A stretch of DNA of 11,245 nt from CAZDXB01 sp964509335 (GTDB lineage: Bacteria; Bacteroidota; Ignavibacteria; Kapaibacteriales; UBA2268). The stretch's first letter is position 1. Each line of letters begins with the position of its first letter. The position numbers and the translations under genes were made by a program. Shown piece by piece: positions 6,435 through 11,245 of the stretch. The notes under the pieces were generated by a model. That model was not told the origin of the DNA. It was given only the letters and a program-made list of their open reading frames with translations, and did no database searches. The DNA is taken from NCBI GenBank assembly GCA_964509335.1, contig CAZDXB010000053.1:1-11245 (forward strand), read 5' to 3'.

Positions 6435-6464
6435 GTAGGGGCGAACCTGCGTGTTCGTCCCGTA
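6435..6464. repeat. REP-like hairpin of a second stem type
   Basis: The 5' foot GTAGGGGC is shared with the 28-nt elements, but the stem continues GAAC (6443-6446), loop CTGCGT, then GTTCGTCCC (6453-6461): nine pairs, one a G-T wobble. It begins eight bases after the carbamoyltransferase stop and could also serve as its 3' end structure. Confidence 0.6.
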
Positions 6465-6474
6465 TCCTCCTATC

Positions 6475-6504
6475 CTCCTTCCCAAATTATAATTTGGGAA
6501 GGAG
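6475..6504. repeat. 30-bp perfect palindrome
   Basis: Arm CTCCTTCCCAAATTA (6475-6489) is followed without spacer by its exact reverse complement (6490-6504). As RNA it would fold with a small A/T-rich tip; as DNA it has perfect dyad symmetry. No T tract follows on either strand, so I do not call it a terminator. Confidence 0.85.
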
Positions 6505-6529
6505 AGTAAAAATGGAACCGGTAAAATAA

Positions 6530-6545
6530 CCGTATGAACATACGG
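6530..6545. repeat. Short palindrome
   Basis: CCGTATG (6530-6536), AA, CATACGG (6539-6545): a 7-bp perfect stem. It is the third of five successive palindromes. Confidence 0.6.
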
Positions 6546-6560
6546 CTGTTCAACCCAATT

Positions 6561-6577
6561 CTACGAATGTTTCGTAG
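6561..6577. repeat. Short palindrome overlapping a REP element
   Basis: CTACGAA (6561-6567), TGT, TTCGTAG (6571-6577). Its right arm shares the GTAG foot of the REP-like hairpin at 6574-6601, so the two structures are mutually exclusive in one strand. Confidence 0.6.
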
Positions 6578-6601
6578 GGGCTTAAAATCTTAAGCCCCTA
6601 C
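6574..6601. repeat. REP-like 28-nt hairpin with a compensatory stem change
   Basis: Left arm GTAGGGGCTTAA, loop AATC, right arm TTAAGCCCCTAC. Compared with the copies near 1380 and 1471, one stem pair has changed from G-C to T-A, with both sides altered so that the 12-bp stem stays perfect. The foot and loop are unchanged. The downstream pseudogene remnant is visible from its right end onward. Confidence 0.85.
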
Positions 6602-6835
6602 ACTCATTTCAACTCATTCCGACCGCTCCCGAGGCGGAACGCATACTATGACGCTCCGCGTCTTCTAAAAAACGCTCTCGGCGAAAAGGTAGCTACGCCC
6701 CTAAACGAAATCAAACCGAAAGGTGAAGTAAAAGCGACTTTTGAAGCGCGAGGACTTTCGGCTGGCGTTTATTATTACATTCTACAAGCTGGCGATAAAT
6801 TTGAAAAAGGCAAATTGATTTTTTTTAAGCGATAA
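6598..6835 (+). pseudogene. Remnant of a T9SS C-terminal sorting domain protein
   Basis: The final frame, ending at the stop 6833-6835, reads NALGEKVATPLNEIKPKG, then EVKATFEARGLSAGVYYYIL, then QAGDKFEKGKLIFFKR. This is the classic Por/type IX secretion C-terminal domain, which targets secreted proteins across the outer membrane and normally ends a much larger protein. Here only about 60-70 residues remain, with no start codon and no passenger domain. The preceding beta strand, MTLRVF (6648-6665), lies in another frame; a one-base slip in the A6 run at 6667-6672 would rejoin it to the NALGEK segment. Upstream similarity fades and ends near the REP-like hairpin. It is therefore a truncated and frameshifted relic. 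It could alternatively be a FlgD-like tail, which has the same fold. Confidence 0.7.
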
Positions 6836-6885
6836 GGGAACGCGATTCTGAGTCTTTTCGCGGCGCGTCTTTCCACAAACGGAAA

Positions 6886-6905
6886 CGGACGGCTTCAGCC
6901 GTCCG
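6886..6905 (-). terminator. Possible cdsA terminator hairpin
   Basis: CGGACGGC (6886-6893), loop TTCA, GCCGTCCG (6898-6905): an 8-bp GC-rich stem 39 bases past the cdsA stop. On the minus strand it is followed by TTTCCGTTTG, a poor T tract. A competing pairing of CTTTTCGCGG (6854-6863) with 6903-6914 overlaps it. It may equally be a dispersed palindromic repeat. Confidence 0.4.
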
Positions 6906-6944
6906 CGAGAAAAGGGAATTCAAACGACGTTTTGGAATTTGCCT

Positions 6945-7841
6945 CTAAAAAACCGTAACCGCCATTAAATAAAAATACGTCGCCGGCATTACGAACAGTA
7001 TGCTGTCGAATCGGTCGAACAAACCGCCGTGTCCGGGAAGTATAGCCGAGCTGTCCTTGACTTTCGCGTCCCTTTTGAACTGCGATTCGGCTAAATCGCC
7101 CAGCTGACCGACAACGCCGACTATCGCTCCCAAAGCTAGCGAATGCCCCAGCGGAAACGCCGGCAGCAATATCTCCGCCGCCGCCCAGAAGCTAACAATC
7201 GCAAAAACAAATCCAGCTACGGCGCCTTCCACCGTCTTCTTCGGGCTGACTCGCTCGAACAACTTATGTTTGCCCATCTTTGAGCCGATAAAATAAGCCG
7301 CCGTATCGCAAATCCAAATAGAAGCGAGAACGCAAACCACAAACCACGCCGACTCCAAATCCGACGCAACCAACGGCTTCTCGACAAAATTAAAGAACCT
7401 CGACCCAAATCCGCCTTCCTGCATTTCAAGCGTTAAGTTGGCGAAATTCCTCAAAGCCAATAAAAACGAAAAGGATAGCGATATATAGAAAGTTCCGGCG
7501 ACAGTAACGGAATAGCTCAAAGTAGCGTTAGGCTTTTTGGAAAACATCTCCGCTATCAGAACAATCGCTATAAAAACAAACGCCGACGGCATAATAATTA
7601 TCGCCGCCTTAAAAAAGTGAAAATAAGCTACTATGAACAACATAGCCGCGCCGGCTATAATCCCAAGTATCTTATGCGGATAAGCAAATTTCTTCTCAGT
7701 AATACGATAAAACTCCCAAAGCGCTATCGACGACAACGCGGTTACGACGGCGAAGAATGTCCATCCGCCGAGATAAACGACCAGCAAAACCAAAGGAACG
7801 CCGATTACGGCTACTACTATTCTCTTAATCAACTCGCTCAA
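6945..7841 (-). CDS. cdsA: Phosphatidate cytidylyltransferase (CDP-diglyceride synthase)
   Basis: A 298-residue polytopic inner-membrane enzyme that makes CDP-diacylglycerol from phosphatidic acid and CTP, the branch point of bacterial phospholipid synthesis. The complete CDP-diglyceride synthetase signature is present at 253-279: SQFKR, VKDSS, ILPGHGGLFDRFD, with the metal-binding aspartates. SPKKTVEG (199-206) and WICDTAAYFIG (176-186) are further family blocks. Hydrophobic segments alternate along the whole length. The start codon is TTG at 7841, preceded by GAGAGAG; no ATG or GTG gives a sensible N-terminus, and MSELIKRIVVAVIGVPLVLL is a typical CdsA beginning. The usual partners (uppS, frr, dxr) are not adjacent in this window, so the gene appears to be on its own here. 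Confidence 0.96.
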   Translation of the reverse strand: MSELIKRIVVAVIGVPLVLLVVYLGGWTFFAVVTALSSIALWEFYRITEKKFAYPHKILGIIAGAAMLFIVAYFHFFKAAIIIMPSAFVFIAIVLIAEMFSKKPNATLSYSVTVAGTFYISLSFSFLLALRNFANLTLEMQEGGFGSRFFNFVEKPLVASDLESAWFVVCVLASIWICDTAAYFIGSKMGKHKLFERVSPKKTVEGAVAGFVFAIVSFWAAAEILLPAFPLGHSLALGAIVGVVGQLGDLAESQFKRDAKVKDSSAILPGHGGLFDRFDSILFVMPATYFYLMAVTVF

Positions 7842-7877
7842 TTTCTCTCTCTTTATATTATTTCTTAAATTACGCTA

Positions 7878-7883
7878 ATTATA
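7878..7883 (-). promoter_or_regulatory. Candidate -10 box for cdsA
   Basis: On the minus strand this is a perfect TATAAT, 36 bases before the cdsA TTG. A possible -35, TTGCGA (minus strand, 7904-7899), lies 15 bases upstream, shorter than the optimal 17. The surrounding spacer (7842-7966) is strongly A/T-rich. Position is plausible; proof is lacking. Confidence 0.3.
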
Positions 7884-7966
7884 AAAATAAAAATTCATTC
7901 GCAATTCAAATATTTTTTTTACGTTTAATATTGTAACTTTGCAAAATTAAATAAAATTCACAAGAA

Positions 7967-8698
7967 TTGAAGAAAAAGAGCTTAAATATCAAAAATTTAT
8001 ACGTTTTCGTCGATTTCGACGGAACGATAACGAAAAAAGACGTCGGCGACGAACTCTTTAGAGTCTTTGGCGAATTAGAGCCTTTGCATTCAAAGCTCCG
8101 AAACGGCGAATTGAAAATCGAGGACTACTGGAGAGAAATCTTCAAAACGCTCAAAACCGGAGTCGGGAAAAAAGAAATACAAGAATTCGCCGAAGAAATC
8201 GAAGTTGACCCATACTTCAAAAAATTCGCCGATTACTGCCTCGAAAAGCGAATACCTTTGACCATAGTAAGCGACGGCTTCGACATATATATAAACACAA
8301 TTTTGAATAAGCTCGGATTGGATAATCTTCCGGTTTATTGCAACGAGGCAATATTCAACGGCGGCAAACCGGAGCCTTTTTATCCATACGCTTCGGAGTC
8401 TTGCGATTGTCTGTGCGCGTCTTGCAAGAGAAACTCGGTTATTTCCAACGCTCCCGAAGACGCCGCGATAGCATTCGTCGGAGACGGCTACTCCGACTAC
8501 TGCGCCGCCGAGCATTCGGACATAATATTCGCTAAAAAAGATTTAGCCGCTTATTGCAACGAAAACAAATTGCCTCATTATCCTTTTAATTCCTTTTTCG
8601 ACGTTTATAGAACAGTTAAGGATATTTTGCCGAAAAAAGGAATCAAAAAAAGGAGGCAGGCGGAACTGCTTAGATACAAAGCGTTCGAAACTGAATAA
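7967..8698 (+). CDS. MtnX-like HAD-IB family phosphatase
   Basis: A 243-residue cytoplasmic phosphatase of the haloacid dehalogenase superfamily. Motif I is DFDGT (16-20; nucleophile D16, acid/base D18), motif II is VSDG (S102), and motif IV is GDGYSD (172-177; D173, D177). The insert KPEPFYPYASESCDCLCASC with KRN (134-156) resembles the conserved cysteine segment of MtnX-like phosphatases; four cysteines (146, 148, 150, 153) cluster there and could bind metal. MtnX itself acts in methionine salvage, but no salvage genes are visible, so the true substrate is open. The frame is closed by TAA at 7952, and TTG at 7967 is the only ATG, GTG or TTG codon before motif I, so TTG is chosen despite a weak ribosome site. 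It lies 25 bases before the kinase gene and may be cotranscribed with it. Confidence 0.85.
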   Translation: MKKKSLNIKNLYVFVDFDGTITKKDVGDELFRVFGELEPLHSKLRNGELKIEDYWREIFKTLKTGVGKKEIQEFAEEIEVDPYFKKFADYCLEKRIPLTIVSDGFDIYINTILNKLGLDNLPVYCNEAIFNGGKPEPFYPYASESCDCLCASCKRNSVISNAPEDAAIAFVGDGYSDYCAAEHSDIIFAKKDLAAYCNENKLPHYPFNSFFDVYRTVKDILPKKGIKKRRQAELLRYKAFETE

Positions 8699-8723
8699 AC
8701 AAGAAAGTTAAACAAAAACAAAT

Positions 8724-10268
8724 ATGAAAATGAAAACAAATATCGTTTTAGTTAAAATTGCTATCCTGTTTATCGCGATGAGCTTTACGGCTTTCGCGGA
8801 AAAGGATTCGACATACAAAGTAGTAGTTGACAGAATAACCGTAAACGGACGCGAGATAACCGAAAAAGAGAGAAAAGACATAGTTATCGGCAGAAGCGAC
8901 TCAATCCGGTTCCACTATCATTGCGAAGCGAACGGCGCCAATAAAGTCCCTATTTTATTCAAGTTGCGTCTGAAAAATAAAGAGAGAGAATCCAATCCGC
9001 CGGCGACAAGAGCAAGAACCGCTTTCTACACCGATTTGCCGCAAACAAACTATAAACTTCAAATAAAAGCTTTCAGCCCGAAAAAACAATGGAACACTAA
9101 ACCCGCCATAGTTAAATTTAGAGTTAACGACGAAGAAGCTAAGCTAAGGAAAAAGATAAGAACGCTCGAAAAGAAGCTGAAGAACCAAGAATCAGAAGAA
9201 AAAATAACTAGTCTTTGGGATAATTTCGACCTGTTTTCTTTGATAATTGGCTTGGCAATTGGAACGGTATTTGCTTTTATTGCCGTAAACGGAACGAAAA
9301 ACAAAAAGCAGAGAGGCAAAAGCAAGACAAGTCTTGCAGAAGAAGATTTTAAAGGAGAATACGATATAACCGACTTAGAATTGGAGACGATTATGAAAGA
9401 CAACGCGAAACTAAAAGCCGAGGCGGAAGCGCTGCGAAACCAAATTAGCAATTTGCAGCAGCGAAGCGAAGAGCTTAAAAAACAGAACAAAGATTTACAA
9501 GAAAACATTAGCAAACTATCCAAAAGTAAAGACGAGTTGGAGGATTTACAGGAGCAAAAGAACGAGCTATTAGCGTTGATCGTTCACGACATCAAAAATC
9601 CTGTTTCGCTAATGAAAAGCCTCGTTGAATTGCTAAAATCATACGATTTAACGGCGACTGAACAACAAGAAATAATAGAGGACATATCAAATACGACTTC
9701 GAAAATCGTTACTCTCTCGCAGGAGGTTTCAAAAATACTATCGCTCGAAAGTTCCAGATTGCAGCTCAACTACACGGAAGCGGACTTAAACGATATATTA
9801 GCCGACGTAGCGAGAAGATACGAACCGGCGGCGGACAATAAATCCATAACGCTTTACTTCAAACGAAACGACTCGCTTCCCGAATGCGAAATGGACGTAA
9901 TAAAAATCGACGACGTTTTGGACAATCTCGTCTCGAACGCCGTCAAGTTCACTCCAGAAGAAGGCAAAGTTTATCTCGGCGCTAAACTGCAAGAAGATTG
10001 CGTCGTAGTGGACGTAAGCGACAACGGACAGGGCTTGTCCGAAGAGGACATTAAACAAGCCTTCAAGCGCGGCTCCAAACTAAGCGCCAGACCGACGGGA
10101 GGGGAGCATTCGTCCGGTCTTGGGCTATGGATAGTGAAAAAACTCGTCGAGCTACACGGGGGCAAAGTGTGGATAAAAAGCGCCGTCGGGAAAGGCTCCA
10201 CTTTTTCATTCAGAATACCAATAAGAAAACCCGACGAGGACGAAATACCCGAACCAAGCGAAGAATAA
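8724..10268 (+). CDS. Membrane histidine kinase with periplasmic Y_Y_Y-like domain
   Basis: A 514-residue sensor kinase. It begins with a signal peptide or anchor (1-25, ending FTAFA). A periplasmic beta-sandwich spans about 30-135; its pattern IRFHYHCE, RARTAFYTDLPQTNYKLQIKA, W, PAIVKFRV matches the Y_Y_Y domain found in hybrid two-component regulators. A transmembrane helix lies at 168-189. A long cytoplasmic coiled coil runs from about 216 to 285. The kinase core has the H box ALIVHDIKNPVSL (H288), the N box DNLVSNAVKFT (N401, N405), the G1 box DNGQGLS (433-439) and the G2 box GLGLWIVKKL (465-474), ending GSTFSFRIPI. No receiver domain is fused and no response regulator gene lies nearby, so it looks like an orphan kinase. 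It lacks the beta-propeller repeats that usually precede Y_Y_Y. Start is ATG 8724; ATG 8730 is a near-equal alternative. Confidence 0.92.
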   Translation: MKMKTNIVLVKIAILFIAMSFTAFAEKDSTYKVVVDRITVNGREITEKERKDIVIGRSDSIRFHYHCEANGANKVPILFKLRLKNKERESNPPATRARTAFYTDLPQTNYKLQIKAFSPKKQWNTKPAIVKFRVNDEEAKLRKKIRTLEKKLKNQESEEKITSLWDNFDLFSLIIGLAIGTVFAFIAVNGTKNKKQRGKSKTSLAEEDFKGEYDITDLELETIMKDNAKLKAEAEALRNQISNLQQRSEELKKQNKDLQENISKLSKSKDELEDLQEQKNELLALIVHDIKNPVSLMKSLVELLKSYDLTATEQQEIIEDISNTTSKIVTLSQEVSKILSLESSRLQLNYTEADLNDILADVARRYEPAADNKSITLYFKRNDSLPECEMDVIKIDDVLDNLVSNAVKFTPEEGKVYLGAKLQEDCVVVDVSDNGQGLSEEDIKQAFKRGSKLSARPTGGEHSSGLGLWIVKKLVELHGGKVWIKSAVGKGSTFSFRIPIRKPDEDEIPEPSEE

Positions 10269-10309
10269 AACAGTAGAACGGACGCCGCTCTACGCTTCGC
10301 TAATTACTA

Positions 10310-10333
10310 ATTACGAATTTCAAATTACGAATT
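10310..10333. repeat. Direct repeat ATTACGAATT
   Basis: Two copies (10310-10319 and 10324-10333) separated by four bases, preceded by the related TAATTACTA. This is simple A/T-rich intergenic repetition of a kind common between bacterial genes; no function is proposed. Confidence 0.5.
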
Positions 10334-10389
10334 ATTCGGAAAGAATCTACCTGCGCGCGTAATTCCGGCGAAATTACAACCGCCCGTCG

Positions 10390-10407
10390 TTCCCGCGAAA
10401 GCGGGAA
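10390..10407. repeat. Dispersed-repeat-like hairpin with GAAA loop
   Basis: TTCCCGC (10390-10396), loop GAAA, GCGGGAA (10401-10407). Together with the flanks (CGTCG before, TCT after) it resembles the widespread CGTCATTCCCGCGAAAGCGGG-type intergenic palindrome seen in many bacteria. The GAAA loop is a stable GNRA tetraloop in RNA. Confidence 0.6.
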
Positions 10408-10433
10408 TCTTTAAATAAACGCCTACAACAAAT

Positions 10434-10462
10434 TCATCCGACGATTTCAAGTAATCGGATGA
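10434..10462. repeat. Inverted repeat in the convergent spacer
   Basis: TCATCCGA (10434-10441) pairs with TCGGATGA (10455-10462) around a 13-nt loop. An alternative inner pairing of CGATT with AATCG is possible. It lies just before the A/T-rich terminator-like hairpin. Confidence 0.5.
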
Positions 10463-10473
10463 GTATTCCCGCA

Positions 10474-10493
10474 AAAAACCAAAAGCGGTTTTT
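10474..10493. terminator. Possible bidirectional terminator between convergent genes
   Basis: AAAAACC (10474-10480), loop AAAAGC, GGTTTTT (10487-10493): a 7-bp stem whose arms are themselves A and T tracts, so it could work for the kinase (+) and the DNA methyltransferase (-). The stem has only two G-C pairs, which makes it weak. Confidence 0.35.
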
Positions 10494-10531
10494 GATTTTC
10501 GATAATTTGGTAAGAAATTAAAATAGCAGCC

Positions 10532-11245
10532 TTACTTCTCAACTTCAAACAATTTCGGCGAATTAAATCTCGATTGAAATTCTTTTATCCTTCTTTTGGC
10601 GAGGGCGATGTAGTCCTCGCTAATTTCATATCCCACATAACGACGATTTGTTTTTATCGAAGCTATCGCCGCTTGTCCGCTCCCCATAAACGGGTCGAGA
10701 ACGACGTCCCCTTCAAAAGTGTATAATTGAATTAATCTATATGGTAATTCGACCGGAAAAGGCGCGGGGTGCCCTACTCTTTTAGCCGATTCAGCGGAAA
10801 ACGTCCACACGCTTTTAGTATATTCAAGAAACTCTTCTTTAGTAATCGTGCTTTCCCGCGCCAAATTTTCTCTGCTAAATAATCCATTGGAAAATACTAA
10901 TATATACTCGTGAATATCTCTAAGCGTAGGATTTTTTGCAGAGAGCCAACTCCCCCAAGCAGTGGAAGGGCTACCGCTGGACGCCTTATTCCAAATAACT
11001 TCGCCCCTCATTAAAAATCCTAAATCCAACATATCTTCGACTAAAAAAGCATGAATAGGAAGATAAGGCTTTCTTCCCAAATTAGCTATATTAATGCAAA
11101 TCCTTCCGCCGGGAACTAAAACTCTTTTGACTTCACCCCATACCCTTTTTAAAAACATTCTATAATCATTCAAAGTGAGATTATCGTCGTATTCTTTCCC
11201 AACGTTATAAGGCGGAGACGTAATCATTAAATGAACGCTATTGTC
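10532..11245 (-). CDS. DNA methyltransferase (N-4/N-6, beta class), partial
   Basis: The 3' part of a site-specific DNA methyltransferase; 237 codons are visible and the frame stays open to the window edge (DNSVHLMITSPPYNVGK), so the true start lies beyond it. Catalytic motif IV is TSPPY (visible residues 9-13). The SAM-binding motif DPFMGSGQAA (about 184-193) comes near the C-terminus, followed by RRYVGYEIS. Motif IV before motif I defines the beta arrangement, with the target-recognition region between them (about 85-150: WGSWLSAKNPTLRDIHEYIL). SPPY is more frequent in N4-cytosine enzymes but also occurs in N6-adenine ones, so the base is undecided. HPAPFPVELP near residue 160 is another family block. 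No endonuclease gene lies downstream; whether one lies upstream cannot be seen. Confidence 0.93.
   Translation of the reverse strand, partial: DNSVHLMITSPPYNVGKEYDDNLTLNDYRMFLKRVWGEVKRVLVPGGRICINIANLGRKPYLPIHAFLVEDMLDLGFLMRGEVIWNKASSGSPSTAWGSWLSAKNPTLRDIHEYILVFSNGLFSRENLARESTITKEEFLEYTKSVWTFSAESAKRVGHPAPFPVELPYRLIQLYTFEGDVVLDPFMGSGQAAIASIKTNRRYVGYEISEDYIALAKRRIKEFQSRFNSPKLFEVEK

Larger units (their letters stand above)
6428..6944. other. Gene-poor stretch with palindromes and a gene remnant
   Basis: This 517-base stretch between the convergent carbamoyltransferase and cdsA genes contains no intact gene. Its first 175 bases are nearly filled by five palindromes. The middle is a decayed T9SS tail, and a strong hairpin lies 39 bases beyond the cdsA stop. 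Each is listed separately. Confidence 0.75.

Noticed and set aside
7931..7957. Promoter TTGTAA/TAAAAT for the phosphatase gene
   Set aside because: The spacing is 15 bases and the -10 would lie only nine bases before the start codon, leaving almost no leader.
8090..8515. Antisense reading frame inside the phosphatase gene
   Set aside because: It is a shadow frame of a gene with full catalytic motifs, and its translation has no recognisable domain.

Overview
The window looks like chromosomal DNA from a Gram-negative bacterium. The base composition is moderate to low in GC, with A/T-rich spacers and many GCG, GAC and GGC codons in genes. A decayed Por/type IX secretion C-terminal sorting domain (6598-6835) points towards the Fibrobacteres-Chlorobi-Bacteroidetes group in the broad sense. 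Signal peptides, CdsA and a periplasmic-sensor kinase fit a didermic cell. I cannot assign a genus, and nothing here is plasmid- or phage-like. A run of 100 N (1225-1324) marks a scaffold gap, so this is a draft or metagenomic assembly.

Layout. 1-130: two short direct-repeat pairs. 131-1168 (+): a secreted or outer-membrane protein of unknown function. 1169-1558: a repeat island with the gap, a 17-bp tandem array and two 28-nt hairpins. 1559-2110 (-): a RAYT (REP-associated tyrosine transposase) that carries one of these hairpins inside its own reading frame. 2133-2885 (-): a SprA-related putative metalloprotease. 3063-6427 (+): a tight four-gene operon of SxtJ-family membrane protein, a 49-residue DUF5989 membrane peptide, a zinc-ribbon SAM methyltransferase and a NodU/CmcH-type O-carbamoyltransferase. 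6428-6944: a gene-poor stretch with five consecutive palindromes and a frameshifted T9SS-tail pseudogene. 6945-7841 (-): cdsA. 7967-8698 (+): an MtnX-like HAD phosphatase. 8724-10268 (+): a membrane histidine kinase with a periplasmic Y_Y_Y-like domain. 10269-10531: a hairpin-rich convergent spacer. 10532-11245 (-): a DNA methyltransferase that runs off the right edge.

Two systems stand out. The first is a RAYT/REP system: perfect 12-bp-stem hairpins with a GTAG foot, one copy with a paired compensatory change, one copy inside the transposase gene, and an array that looks like repeated copying of a hairpin's left arm and loop. The second is the carbamoylation operon, whose parts resemble the SxtI/SxtJ/SxtK set but which has a methyltransferase inserted between the small membrane protein and the carbamoyltransferase. 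It probably modifies a glycan or small molecule at the inner membrane; the substrate is not visible.
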